NCBI GenBank assembly: GCA_964543855.1
Contig: CAZJAD010000027.1
Location: 1-24,143, forward strand
DNA: 24,143 bases
Direction of reading: 5' to 3'
Source of the DNA: CAZJAD01 sp964543855
Lineage (GTDB): Bacteria > Electryoneota > RPQS01 > DYHQ01
Part shown: positions 1 to 6,448 of the stretch, piece by piece
Layout of the letters: each line of letters starts with the position of its first letter
Numbering within the stretch: position 1 is the first letter of the stretch
Notes under the pieces: generated by a model
What the model was told of the DNA's origin: nothing
The model's database searches: none
Seen by the model: only the letters and a program-made list of their open reading frames with translations
Translations under genes and position numbers: made by a program

Positions 1-21
1 AAGGAACTTGCTGCAATTCAT
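1..21 (-). CDS. Start of an unidentified gene, cut by window edge
   Basis: Only the first seven codons (MNCSKFL) are present on the minus strand. The start is supported by a good ribosome binding site, GGGGAGG, about six bases before the ATG, and by its place 33 bases after the stop of the DUF35 gene, so it is probably the next gene of the HMG-CoA operon. Nothing can be said about function. Confidence 0.45.
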
Positions 22-54
22 GGTGCACCTCCCCGTTCAACCGTTCCAGTGTGG

Positions 55-450
55 CTACATGGGGACGACCTTGTAGCCGTAGCAGTGAATGCCTTCGTGT
101 CCCTCGTCGAAGATCTTTCGGAACTCGACGCGCACTTTCATGCCGATTTTGACTTTGTCAATGGGGCAGTCGGCGATCTGCGCTGTGATTCGCGCTCCAC
201 CGGTAAGCTCGACGATGCCGAGGGCGTACGCGCCTTGATCTTCGAAACCGGCCGGTGCGACGCGAATAACCGTATAGGTGATGAGTTTGCCTTCATAATC
301 CAGCTTCACCGGTTCAAACTTGCGGTTGCCGTTCTTCGGTTCGACGAGGCGCGGCGGAAAAAAGACCTTGCCGGTTTTGACGGATTTTGCCGCTTCTCCC
401 CGGTAGCGCTGGGGAATTTCGCGCCAGAAGCGTGCCGTGATGGAGGACAT
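55..450 (-). CDS. DUF35 OB-fold protein of the HMG-CoA synthase/thiolase complex, zinc ribbon degenerate
   Basis: This 131-residue protein has the DUF35 layout: an N-terminal helix (RFWREIPQRY), a rubredoxin-like knuckle with FPPR (residues 31-34), then an OB fold with the typical TYTVIRVAPAGFEDQ and RITAQIADC stretches. In archaea this protein scaffolds thiolase and HMG-CoA synthase and provides a shared CoA site, so that acetoacetyl-CoA is channelled. The context is exactly that: thiolase directly upstream and HMG-CoA synthase before it. The start is set by AAGGAG eight bases before the ATG. The odd point is that the four cysteines expected at the two CxxC positions are S23, T26, E37 and N40, so zinc cannot bind in the usual way. 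Family assignment is firm; the role in a complex is inferred from archaeal homologues. Confidence 0.9.
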   Translation of the reverse strand: MSSITARFWREIPQRYRGEAAKSVKTGKVFFPPRLVEPKNGNRKFEPVKLDYEGKLITYTVIRVAPAGFEDQGAYALGIVELTGGARITAQIADCPIDKVKIGMKVRVEFRKIFDEGHEGIHCYGYKVVPM

Positions 451-474
451 TCGTTTATCTCCTTATCTTCGATT

Positions 475-1647
475 TCAAGCCGCTTTGCAGATGTGGACGA
501 CCGTGGAGCCGCCGGAACCGCCCATGTTCTGGGTCATGGCGATGCGCGCTTTCGCAAGCTGGCGTTTTCCGGCGTCGCCGCGCAATTGATGAACGACTTC
601 GACCATCTGGGCTGCGCCGGTCGCGCCGACGGGATGGCCTTTCGATTTCAAGCCGCCCGAAGGATTGATCGGTTTGGCGCCATCGCGAGCGGTCACACCA
701 GCGGTCGCTGCTTCACCGCCTTTGCCGATGTCGAAGAAGCCGAGCGCTTCGGTGACACAGATTTCGGCGATGGTGAAACAGTCGTGCACTTCGGCGAAAT
801 CAATGTCCGCGGGTTTCAAACCAGCCATTTTGTAGGCACTGTCCGCGGCAACTTCGGTGGCTTTCAGATAGGTGACATCGTCGCGGCTGGCGAGCGCGAG
901 CGCGTCCGTCGCGGCGCCGGAACCGATAATCGTCACGGGCGGGTGCTTCTTGAAAGCTGACTTTGCCATTTCGAGCGGGCAAAGAATCGCTGCCGCGGCG
1001 CCGTCAGTGATTGGCGAGCAATCCAGAAGGCGGAGCGGATCGGCAATCATGGTCGAATTCATGACCTGCTCGGCTGTGACCTTCATCTGGTATTGCGCGT
1101 TCGGATTCAACAGGCCATTGGCATGATTCTTCACCGCAACCTGAGCCAATTGTTTGCGGAATTTGTCGAACGGGATGTTGTGCTTGGCTTGATAGGCGTT
1201 GGCGATCATGGCATAGAGGCCGGGGAAGGTTGCGCCGTTGAAGCATTCCCATTCCTGATCGGCGGCGGTCGCCAGCGCGTAGGTTGCTCCGGCGCCATCG
1301 ACATCGAGCATTTTTTCGACGCCGCCAACCATGACGATATCTGAAACACCCAGCGCGACCTCCATCCAACCCATGCGCACCGCAAGACCGCCTGAGGCGC
1401 AGGCTGATTCGACGCGTGCGGCAGGAATAGGACACTGGCCGAGATAATCCGCCAAGAGCGAGCCCAAATGCTCCTGACCGATGAACAACCCCGGCGTCAT
1501 CGAGCCCACATAGAGAGAATCGATGTGGTCGACACCGGCATCGTCCATCGCGAGCAGTGCCGCTTCGACGAAAATGTCGCGCAGGGATTTCTCCCAGAGT
1601 TCTCCCCATTTATTGATACCCACTCCGATTACAGCTACATCACGCAT
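475..1647 (-). CDS. Thiolase (acetyl-CoA acetyltransferase, archaeal/SCP2-like)
   Basis: This 390-residue thiolase should condense two acetyl-CoA to acetoacetyl-CoA in the cytoplasm and pass it to the HMG-CoA synthase. Visible active-site features are the nucleophile C83 in ESACASGG, H288 in EVHDCF (the SCP2-type replacement of the NEAF motif) and H338 in GGLKSKGHPVGATG. The C-terminal loop is NMGGSGGSTVVHIC in place of the classical CxGxG cysteine loop, as in the archaeal class. Length fits the family. The gene lies 24 bases before the DUF35 gene and about 200 bases after the HMG-CoA synthase gene, and that gap holds a hairpin mosaic. Other SCP2-like thiolases have broad acyl-CoA specificity, so the substrate is inferred from the neighbours. 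Confidence 0.92.
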   Translation of the reverse strand: MRDVAVIGVGINKWGELWEKSLRDIFVEAALLAMDDAGVDHIDSLYVGSMTPGLFIGQEHLGSLLADYLGQCPIPAARVESACASGGLAVRMGWMEVALGVSDIVMVGGVEKMLDVDGAGATYALATAADQEWECFNGATFPGLYAMIANAYQAKHNIPFDKFRKQLAQVAVKNHANGLLNPNAQYQMKVTAEQVMNSTMIADPLRLLDCSPITDGAAAAILCPLEMAKSAFKKHPPVTIIGSGAATDALALASRDDVTYLKATEVAADSAYKMAGLKPADIDFAEVHDCFTIAEICVTEALGFFDIGKGGEAATAGVTARDGAKPINPSGGLKSKGHPVGATGAAQMVEVVHQLRGDAGKRQLAKARIAMTQNMGGSGGSTVVHICKAA

Positions 1648-1694
1648 AGACTTGGGCCTTTCTTTGTATTGCGAGACTGGTCAATTCATCATTT

Positions 1695-1720
1695 CCGGCG
1701 GGGTCGGGGACCCCGCTCGG
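1695..1720. repeat. Covarying hairpin repeat, copy 1 (GC-arm type)
   Basis: CCG, arm GCGGGGTC, loop GGG, arm GACCCCGC, bulged T, CGG. Pairing is complete apart from the single bulge. It lies in the spacer between the HMG-CoA synthase and thiolase genes. No T-run follows on either strand, so it is not a standard terminator. Seven further elements with the same architecture are in the window. Confidence 0.85.
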
Positions 1721-1730
1721 CGGCGAATGG

Positions 1731-1750
1731 GTCGGCTGCAAGCAGCCGAC
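1731..1750. repeat. Second-type hairpin (GTCGGCTG arms), copy 1
   Basis: Perfect inverted repeat with arms GTCGGCTG and CAGCCGAC around CAAG. An identical 20-mer is at 5001-5020, and a related hairpin with arms TTCGGCGC/GCGCCGAA is at 12265-12284. It is ten bases after the first hairpin of the mosaic, and the same order recurs at 4966-5020. Confidence 0.8.
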
Positions 1751-1763
1751 ACCGCGATTGATT

Positions 1764-1789
1764 CCGGCCGGGTTACGAACCCGGCGCGG
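1764..1789. repeat. Covarying hairpin repeat, copy 2
   Basis: CCG, arm GCCGGGTT, loop ACG, arm AACCCGGC, bulged G, CGG. Compared with copy 1 the arm differs at two positions on each side and the partners change to match. It is preceded by TT, as most copies are. Confidence 0.85.
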
Positions 1790-1798
1790 CGATCCGTT

Positions 1799-1817
1799 CC
1801 GCGACCGGAGGTCGCGG
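1799..1817. repeat. Third-type hairpin (CCGCGACC arms)
   Basis: Perfect inverted repeat with arms CCGCGACC and GGTCGCGG around GGA, 28 bases before the stop of the HMG-CoA synthase gene on the minus strand. A copy with one mismatch is at 5646-5664. It has no T-run. Confidence 0.7.
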
Positions 1818-1845
1818 GTAGTGTTTTCCACTTCGCATGGATTCG

Positions 1846-2907
1846 TCAGCCTGCCTTGCGAATCTTGCCGCGGAATTTGGCGTAGGTCCCGTAGTCGAGA
1901 TAGAATTTATTCTCATCGAGTTGCGGGCGAGTTCGCGGGGCGAGTTCGGCTTTGCCCTTTATTTTGTCCGTGACCGTGAAAACGAAGCCATCTGAACCCG
2001 CGCCGCTGCCGTAGGAGACCATGAAAATCTTGTCGCCGGGTTTGGCGATGTCGAGAATGGCGGTCAGGCCCATCGGTGATGAACCCGAATAGGTGTTACC
2101 GAGCCATGGCGTGAGCCAGCTGGTCTTGTTCTGTTCTTCGGTGAAGCCGAGGAGCTTTGCCGCGCGCATCGGAAATTTGCCATTGGGCTGGTGAAAGACA
2201 CAGTGTGCGAAATCAGCAGGTTTCAGGCCTGAGATTTCCAGGAGCGCTCGAGCGCACCCCAGAATGTGTTTGAAATAGGCGGGTTCGCCGGTGAAACGGC
2301 CGCCATGCGATGGATAGAAACTATGTTCGCGGCGCCAGAAGTCGGGTGTGTCGGTCATGTAAGAATAGGTGTGATCGACCGTGGCGATGACATTTTCGGC
2401 TCCGAAGATGAACGCGGCGGCTCCGGCGGATGCGCTGTATTCGAGAGCATCGCCGGGCGCGCCCTGCGATGTGTCCGCGCCGATGCCGAGACCATAGGGA
2501 ATCAGTCCGGCTTTCACGAGTCCGTAGCATACGAACATGCCTTCGCTGCCTGCTTTGCAGGCGAATTCCATATCGGCGGTGTGGATATCGGGAGTTGCGC
2601 CGAGCGCTTCGGCGACGGTTGTGCCGGTTGGTTTGACGGCGTAGGGGTGAGATTCCGACCCGACATAGACGGCGCCGATTTTTTTGGGATCGATTCCGGC
2701 GCGTTTCACTGCGTGGCGTGCGGCTTCGACAGACATCGTAATGACATCCTGATCGGGCGCGGGCACACTTTTTTCATAGAGCTGAAGACCGCGCTTGATG
2801 GTTTCAGGGTCCATCCCCCAGACCTTTGCGATTTCTTCGACTTTGATTCGATAGCGCGGGATGTAGCTACCGTAGCCAACGATTCCCACGGCTTTTTCTT
2901 GGGCCAT
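1846..2907 (-). CDS. Hydroxymethylglutaryl-CoA synthase, archaeal type
   Basis: This 353-residue enzyme condenses acetoacetyl-CoA with acetyl-CoA to HMG-CoA, the committed entry to the mevalonate route. The sequence closely follows the archaeal class: GIVGYGSYIPRYRI at the N-terminus, E85 in VGSESHPYAVKP, the nucleophile C117 in EFACKAG, PDFWRRE at 188-194, H239 in FHQPNGKFP and a closing YGSGAGSD. Its length (about 350) matches the archaeal class rather than the longer eukaryotic/Gram-positive class. The start is fixed by GGAGG five bases before the ATG. It heads the operon with the thiolase and DUF35 genes. No HMG-CoA reductase or later mevalonate gene is in the window. Family assignment is very secure. 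Confidence 0.95.
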   Translation of the reverse strand: MAQEKAVGIVGYGSYIPRYRIKVEEIAKVWGMDPETIKRGLQLYEKSVPAPDQDVITMSVEAARHAVKRAGIDPKKIGAVYVGSESHPYAVKPTGTTVAEALGATPDIHTADMEFACKAGSEGMFVCYGLVKAGLIPYGLGIGADTSQGAPGDALEYSASAGAAAFIFGAENVIATVDHTYSYMTDTPDFWRREHSFYPSHGGRFTGEPAYFKHILGCARALLEISGLKPADFAHCVFHQPNGKFPMRAAKLLGFTEEQNKTSWLTPWLGNTYSGSSPMGLTAILDIAKPGDKIFMVSYGSGAGSDGFVFTVTDKIKGKAELAPRTRPQLDENKFYLDYGTYAKFRGKIRKAG

Positions 2908-2962
2908 TCATCCTCCGGTTTGGTTTTGCTTTATTTCGATTCTCTTTAGTCAGCGATCTGTT

Positions 2963-2988
2963 CCGGCCGGTTTAGGAACCCGGCTCGG
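2963..2988. repeat. Covarying hairpin repeat, copy 3
   Basis: CCG, arm GCCGGTTT, loop AGG, arm AACCCGGC, bulged T, CGG. There is one mismatch in the arm. It lies upstream of the HMG-CoA synthase gene, downstream of the PAP2 gene, beside copy 4. Confidence 0.75.
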
Positions 2989-2998
2989 CGAATTTGTT

Positions 2999-3024
2999 GC
3001 GGCGGGGTCAGGTACCCCGCTCGG
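2999..3024. repeat. Covarying hairpin repeat, copy 4
   Basis: GCG, arm GCGGGGTC, loop AGG, arm TACCCCGC, bulged T, CGG. Seven of eight arm pairs form. It ends 8 bases before the stop of the PAP2 gene and is in tandem with copy 3. Confidence 0.75.
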
Positions 3025-3032
3025 CAGTATTT

Positions 3033-3950
3033 TCAAAGACGCTTATCAGACGAAAACTTGAAAACCAGAGCAAGCACGGGCGACCCATCGATTGGGTTCG
3101 CGGAGAGCCTCACGAGTGCCGGGGCACTATGATGATTCAGATAGACAACCCCTAATCCAACGGCCGTTGACCAGACCGCTGCGCCAACGGTGTCAGAAAA
3201 CCAATGCTGATCCGTGTGCAACCGTTGGAAAGATGTTGCCATCGCCAGGCTGTACAGAACGACCGTCACGGGAATCGATTTGGCCTCGGCCGATAGAACC
3301 GCCGACAAGGTGAATGCTTTCGTGGCGTCGCCCGAAACAAATGATTCGTGGTCGTGGTTGCCTGAGTGTGGCCCTATGAAGTGATACTCACCGTTTTCAA
3401 CATACGGGCGGTCGCGGCCGACCAGCCGTTTCAACAGACTCGATCCGATCACGGAGATCTCGAACGCCTCGATGATCTCCAGACCAATCCGTCTAAAGGC
3501 CGGCTTGCCGGTTAACGCTCCGACACTGTAAAAAGCACCCGCGGCACCGAAGGTAACATATTTGTTCTGGTAGAAGCGACCGACATCGGATACGACATCG
3601 GCCCACGAACAATCAAGATCCTTCGTCTGCTTTCTGATCGGGCGGTCGAGCGTTGAGCTGAGCGCCACCGCCGCTCCCAAACCAACGGCTCTGAGCAGGT
3701 CCTTTCCCGTCGCACGAAATGGAGCAGACAGCATCTGAATTGAAACCAGACCGAAATCTCGACCGTCGGCTACGAGCGTATCGGCAAACGAACACAGATT
3801 GGTCGACTTGACAGGGCTAATGCGCTCCGTTCCACGGGCCAAGTCCGCCTGCCAAAGACCGAAGAACAGAATCGCATACAGCAAAGCGACAAATGTCGGT
3901 CTGAATGATTCGTGCAACTTCACATCATCGACTGAACCGTGATCCGGCAA
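3033..3950 (-). CDS. PAP2-family membrane phosphatase, altered second motif
   Basis: This is a 305-residue protein with an N-terminal hydrophobic segment (about 17-33) and further hydrophobic stretches. The three PAP2 signature blocks can be placed: K174 x6 R181-P182 (KRLVGRDRP); SFVSGD at 203-208 where the family normally has PSGH; and R243...H249...D253 (FQRLHTDQHWFSD). Enzymes of this family remove phosphate from lipid or polyprenyl phosphates at the membrane. The usual acid-base histidine of the second block is D208, so activity is uncertain. No ATG fits the N-terminus; a TTG at 3950, six bases after the stop of the preceding gene, is the longest choice, and a GTG ten codons later is possible. 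Confidence 0.8.
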   Translation of the reverse strand: MPDHGSVDDVKLHESFRPTFVALLYAILFFGLWQADLARGTERISPVKSTNLCSFADTLVADGRDFGLVSIQMLSAPFRATGKDLLRAVGLGAAVALSSTLDRPIRKQTKDLDCSWADVVSDVGRFYQNKYVTFGAAGAFYSVGALTGKPAFRRIGLEIIEAFEISVIGSSLLKRLVGRDRPYVENGEYHFIGPHSGNHDHESFVSGDATKAFTLSAVLSAEAKSIPVTVVLYSLAMATSFQRLHTDQHWFSDTVGAAVWSTAVGLGVVYLNHHSAPALVRLSANPIDGSPVLALVFKFSSDKRL

Positions 3951-3955
3951 AGGAG

Positions 3956-4699
3956 TTATGGAACGGTTTTATACTCCGTTAATAGCAAGTCGCCATCTTG
4001 CACAAGACCAATTCCGGGGTAGTAGAATTTGTATTCCTTAACTCCCGGTTCCAAGGGCGTTGTCTCTTCTGTTTTCAGGCAATCTTCGAAACGGCCTGCC
4101 GGAGTCTGCAGTATCTCTGTATCGCTCACTATTTCTGCTCTGTCCATTGCCACTCCTGGAGCGATCTCCTGATAGTATTTCATGCCCAACTTCGCAACAC
4201 CGGGCATGAACATGCCGGCTCTTGCGTTATCGACGCCCGCCTTCCATGCGCTCTCGTGGCTGACAATCTCTCCATCTTCGTAAATATCCACATCTTCGCC
4301 GAAGTAGAAGACATCTTTTGTTTGAGTGCAGATTGCAAAGAAATTTCTTGATATCTCTTCCAGTTCACCATTTACCGTCTCCCGTTCCTCCACGATCCTC
4401 GTTTCAACGCCTTCAACAAGCTGTGTATTGTTCAAAACCGTAATAACCAATTGTGTCGTATCGTCGCCCTCGATACCTTCAAGTATCAATTGGAATCCCG
4501 GCTCCAGAATGAAGTAGTCATTCTTTCCTATCGAAGAGAATTCACGTTTGTCCATATCAAAAGACTCAACCCAACCAGCTGATTGTTGTTGGATCTTCTC
4601 GGACTGAGTGTTCTTGGACTTGCACCCGTCACTAATCGTCCCTACACAGAGACAGCAGACTGTCGTAACCACCAGAGGGAGAAACCTCGCCTCTTTCAT
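3956..4699 (-). CDS. Exported protein of unknown function, possible lipoprotein
   Basis: Starting at the ATG at 4699 this gives 247 residues: a hydrophobic leader (FLPLVVTTVCCLCVG), then GCKSK which could be a poor lipobox, then a soluble domain. The mature part has features of a widespread bacterial family of unknown function: FILEPGFQLILEG, a YFGEDVDIYEDGE segment, a W-x-A-G-V-D-x-A-x-x-G-x-x-M-P block, TPAGRFEDC and TTPLEPGVKEYKFYYPGIGLV. The reading frame could begin eleven codons earlier at a TTG, but that would leave a charged extension before the leader. GC is visibly lower than in the flanking operons. It is followed within six bases by the PAP2 gene. Function is not known. Confidence 0.75.
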   Translation of the reverse strand: MKEARFLPLVVTTVCCLCVGTISDGCKSKNTQSEKIQQQSAGWVESFDMDKREFSSIGKNDYFILEPGFQLILEGIEGDDTTQLVITVLNNTQLVEGVETRIVEERETVNGELEEISRNFFAICTQTKDVFYFGEDVDIYEDGEIVSHESAWKAGVDNARAGMFMPGVAKLGMKYYQEIAPGVAMDRAEIVSDTEILQTPAGRFEDCLKTEETTPLEPGVKEYKFYYPGIGLVQDGDLLLTEYKTVP

Positions 4700-4733
4700 G
4701 TTGGTCTCATTAGGTCTTGCTAAATTCTTCAAA

Positions 4734-4937
4734 CTAACGCATGGGAAATGAGAACATGATGCCGATCTCGGGAGCCCAGTCGGTCGCTTTTGGTGTGATG
4801 CCGAATGCGTTATTGAGTTTCAGAAAAACACGATCGCTGACATGCCACTGTGCTTCCGTGATCAGCTCGATTTCGTCTTGCACTCCTTCCACTCCGAGAT
4901 AGATTCGCCAGAATCGTGACAGGCGCTTATCTTCAAT
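4734..4937 (-). pseudogene. C-terminal remnant of an outer-membrane beta-barrel protein
   Basis: Reading the minus strand back from the TAG at 4734 gives an open frame of 67 residues that looks like the last strands of a barrel: FWRIYLGVEG, ITEAQWHVSDRVFLKLNNAFG, then WAPEIGIMFSFPMR with the aromatic-rich final strand typical of outer-membrane proteins. An in-frame TAA at 4938-4940 and no start codon with a ribosome site end it upstream. Just beyond lies a hairpin mosaic (4966-5058). I read it as the 3' stub of a gene whose 5' part has been lost. A short real peptide is less likely. Confidence 0.65.
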
Positions 4938-4965
4938 TTAGCTGCCTCAATGACCTCAATGTGTA

Positions 4966-4990
4966 CCGGCGCGTCGGGGACCCCGCTCGG
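4966..4990. repeat. Covarying hairpin repeat, copy 5 (one base lost)
   Basis: CCG, arm GCGCGTC (one G missing), loop GGG, arm GACCCCGC, bulged T, CGG. With the next hairpin it forms a block of about 60 bases nearly identical to 1695-1760. Confidence 0.75.
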
Positions 4991-5000
4991 CAGCACATGG

Positions 5001-5020
5001 GTCGGCTGCAAGCAGCCGAC
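5001..5020. repeat. Second-type hairpin, copy 2
   Basis: Identical to 1731-1750: arms GTCGGCTG and CAGCCGAC around CAAG. The following ACCGCGATT is also shared with the first locus. Confidence 0.8.
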
Positions 5021-5033
5021 ACCGCGATTTGTT

Positions 5034-5058
5034 GCGGCGGAGTCGGGGACCTCCTCGG
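5034..5058. repeat. Covarying hairpin repeat, copy 6 (degenerate)
   Basis: GCG, arm GCGGAGTC, loop GGG, then GACCTCCTCGG. The arms pair only partly (GGAG with CTCC), so this copy looks decayed. It ends 16 bases before the stop of the DUF1003 gene. Confidence 0.6.
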
Positions 5059-5073
5059 CGAAAATCTCCTTTG

Positions 5074-5544
5074 TCAGGGATTTGTCGTCGGACTCTGTGA
5101 ATCCGCCAGCAGCTGGTGAATGTGCAGGAGCGCCTCATTTTGGGCTACCAAATGATCCAGAATAGCACGGACTTCCTCTTCAGCTTTCTGGTTAATGAGG
5201 AAGTCCTGATGAGCTTCCAACCGATCCTTCACCGCCTGACGATTCTGACTCATCATAATGATCGGAGCCGTGTAGGCGGCCTGTAGTGATAGAACCAAGT
5301 TCATTAAGATGAATGGATAGGGATCCCAATGGCGGATTACCGCCATGACATTCAATGCCACCCAGACCATGAGGAGAGAGGATTGAATAATGATGAATCT
5401 CCAAGATCCGACTATTCGCGCAACCAAATCTGCGGATCGGAGACCAGAAGTCAGTCGTTCCTCAAAGATCTCGTTGACATTACGGATGACAGGGTGTTTG
5501 TGCTTGAATGGTTCTGGAAAATGCAATTTCTTCAATTTGGACAT
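5074..5544 (-). CDS. DUF1003 family membrane protein
   Basis: This 156-residue protein carries the hallmark of DUF1003: a first membrane segment GSWRFIIIQSSLLMVWVALNVM, then DPYPFILMNLVLSLQAAYTAPIIMMSQNRQ, and a charged C-terminal helix (AVKDRLEAHQDFLINQKAEEEV) that extends as a coiled coil. The family is common in bacteria and its biochemical role is unknown. Start choice is awkward. AAGGAG directly abuts the ATG at 5544, with a stop in frame just before it, so no longer start exists; the TTG at codon 4 has a better spacing of nine bases and may be the true start. The gene appears to stand alone, bordered by hairpin mosaics on both sides. Confidence 0.9.
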   Translation of the reverse strand: MSKLKKLHFPEPFKHKHPVIRNVNEIFEERLTSGLRSADLVARIVGSWRFIIIQSSLLMVWVALNVMAVIRHWDPYPFILMNLVLSLQAAYTAPIIMMSQNRQAVKDRLEAHQDFLINQKAEEEVRAILDHLVAQNEALLHIHQLLADSQSPTTNP

Positions 5545-5618
5545 CTCCTTGTACTAACAAGCAGGTGTGAAGCTCCTGAACACCAAACAGGAAGCCGCTG
5601 ATATCCGTGGTCAACATC

Positions 5619-5664
5619 GTCAGCCGTGCAGCCGACACCGCCAAACCACGACCGGAGGTCGCGG
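5619..5664. repeat. Degraded hairpin mosaic
   Basis: 5619-5636 is a shortened relative of the second-type hairpin (GTCAGCC...GCAGCCGAC, followed by the shared ACCG). 5646-5664 is a third-type hairpin with arms CCACGACC and GGTCGCGG around GGA, one mismatch. It fills the 129-base spacer between the 256-residue exported protein gene and the DUF1003 gene. Confidence 0.6.
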
Positions 5665-5673
5665 TTCATTAGG

Positions 5674-6444
5674 TCAGCGTGGCGGCGGAGGTACATCAAG
5701 GAGCGGTGTGGCGTCGGCGCCTTTGCGAATGAGCGTCAAGCCTTCGTCACCGTAGCCCATGACGACAATGCCGTAGGGGTTCACCTCCGGCGATAAAAAC
5801 AGGTCCACACGCGCGCCATCGTCACCTGAACCGCGGAAATGGCCGCAGAAGTATTTTCCATGAGAGAGCTCCACGGTTTCTTCGCCGACATCGCGCGGGT
5901 TGTCAAGTGCATCATAGTCCACGGTTCCCTGCGGCAGTGCCAGAGAGATTTCGCGCAAAGCTCCACCGTCTTCTTTCATGAGTGTGCGCAGAGGCAAGGC
6001 TTGCAGGTCGCCCGAAGGCAGCAGGAAATCGAAAGCCACGCGTTTGTCCACCGCACCCAAGATGCGTGCCGTTGCCTGCACCCATTCGACATCCTCTCCC
6101 AACAACATGGTCGGACCCAGATATACGACCTTGAGATAAGCCCGAATCGGGCCGGCGCTGCCGGTCAACAGTGACCATTTCGTCAGTTGATATTCGGCAA
6201 AGGCACCGATGTGGTTCGTGTTCAGAACACCGCGGAGCATGAAGCGACGAATCCAGAGCTTGGCCAAGTCCACCGCCGGAGGACCTGGCGCGACTTCGGG
6301 TGGCGCTTCTTCAACAATGATTGGCTGAATCGTATCCTGCTTCATCGTGTCGGGCTTGACAAGACTCGGGTCGCCATACATCTGCGCCCACACTGCGCTC
6401 GAAATCATGATGAAGAGCAGAGTCGTTCGAGCCGGATGTATCAT
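5674..6444 (-). CDS. Exported protein of unknown function
   Basis: From the ATG at 6444 the product has 256 residues: a signal peptide (TTLLFIMISSAVWAQ), a proline-rich acidic linker (about 35-55) and a globular domain. The longer open frame would run back into the SDR gene and add a non-signal extension, so the later start, four bases after the SDR stop, is preferred. The C-terminal part (GKYFCGHFRG, VDLFLSPEVNPYGIVVMGYG) resembles the C-terminal part of the product of 7752-8510 (GTFTCRHLQG, GDIYLSDKVALFGIVKMAGG), so the two are probably distant paralogues. It is the last gene of the recJ-side operon. No function is known. Confidence 0.75.
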   Translation of the reverse strand: MIHPARTTLLFIMISSAVWAQMYGDPSLVKPDTMKQDTIQPIIVEEAPPEVAPGPPAVDLAKLWIRRFMLRGVLNTNHIGAFAEYQLTKWSLLTGSAGPIRAYLKVVYLGPTMLLGEDVEWVQATARILGAVDKRVAFDFLLPSGDLQALPLRTLMKEDGGALREISLALPQGTVDYDALDNPRDVGEETVELSHGKYFCGHFRGSGDDGARVDLFLSPEVNPYGIVVMGYGDEGLTLIRKGADATPLLDVPPPPR

Positions 6445-6448
6445 GATT

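Noticed and set aside
49..960. 303-codon plus-strand open frame at the window start
   Set aside because: It is antisense to DUF35 and thiolase genes and has no recognisable domain.
1695..1817. Hairpins as rho-independent terminators
   Set aside because: None has a T-run on either strand, and similar hairpins also lie upstream of genes and at a promoter.
5567..5755. Short plus-strand frame in the spacer before the DUF1003 gene
   Set aside because: It reads through hairpin repeats and the antisense of the exported-protein gene end.
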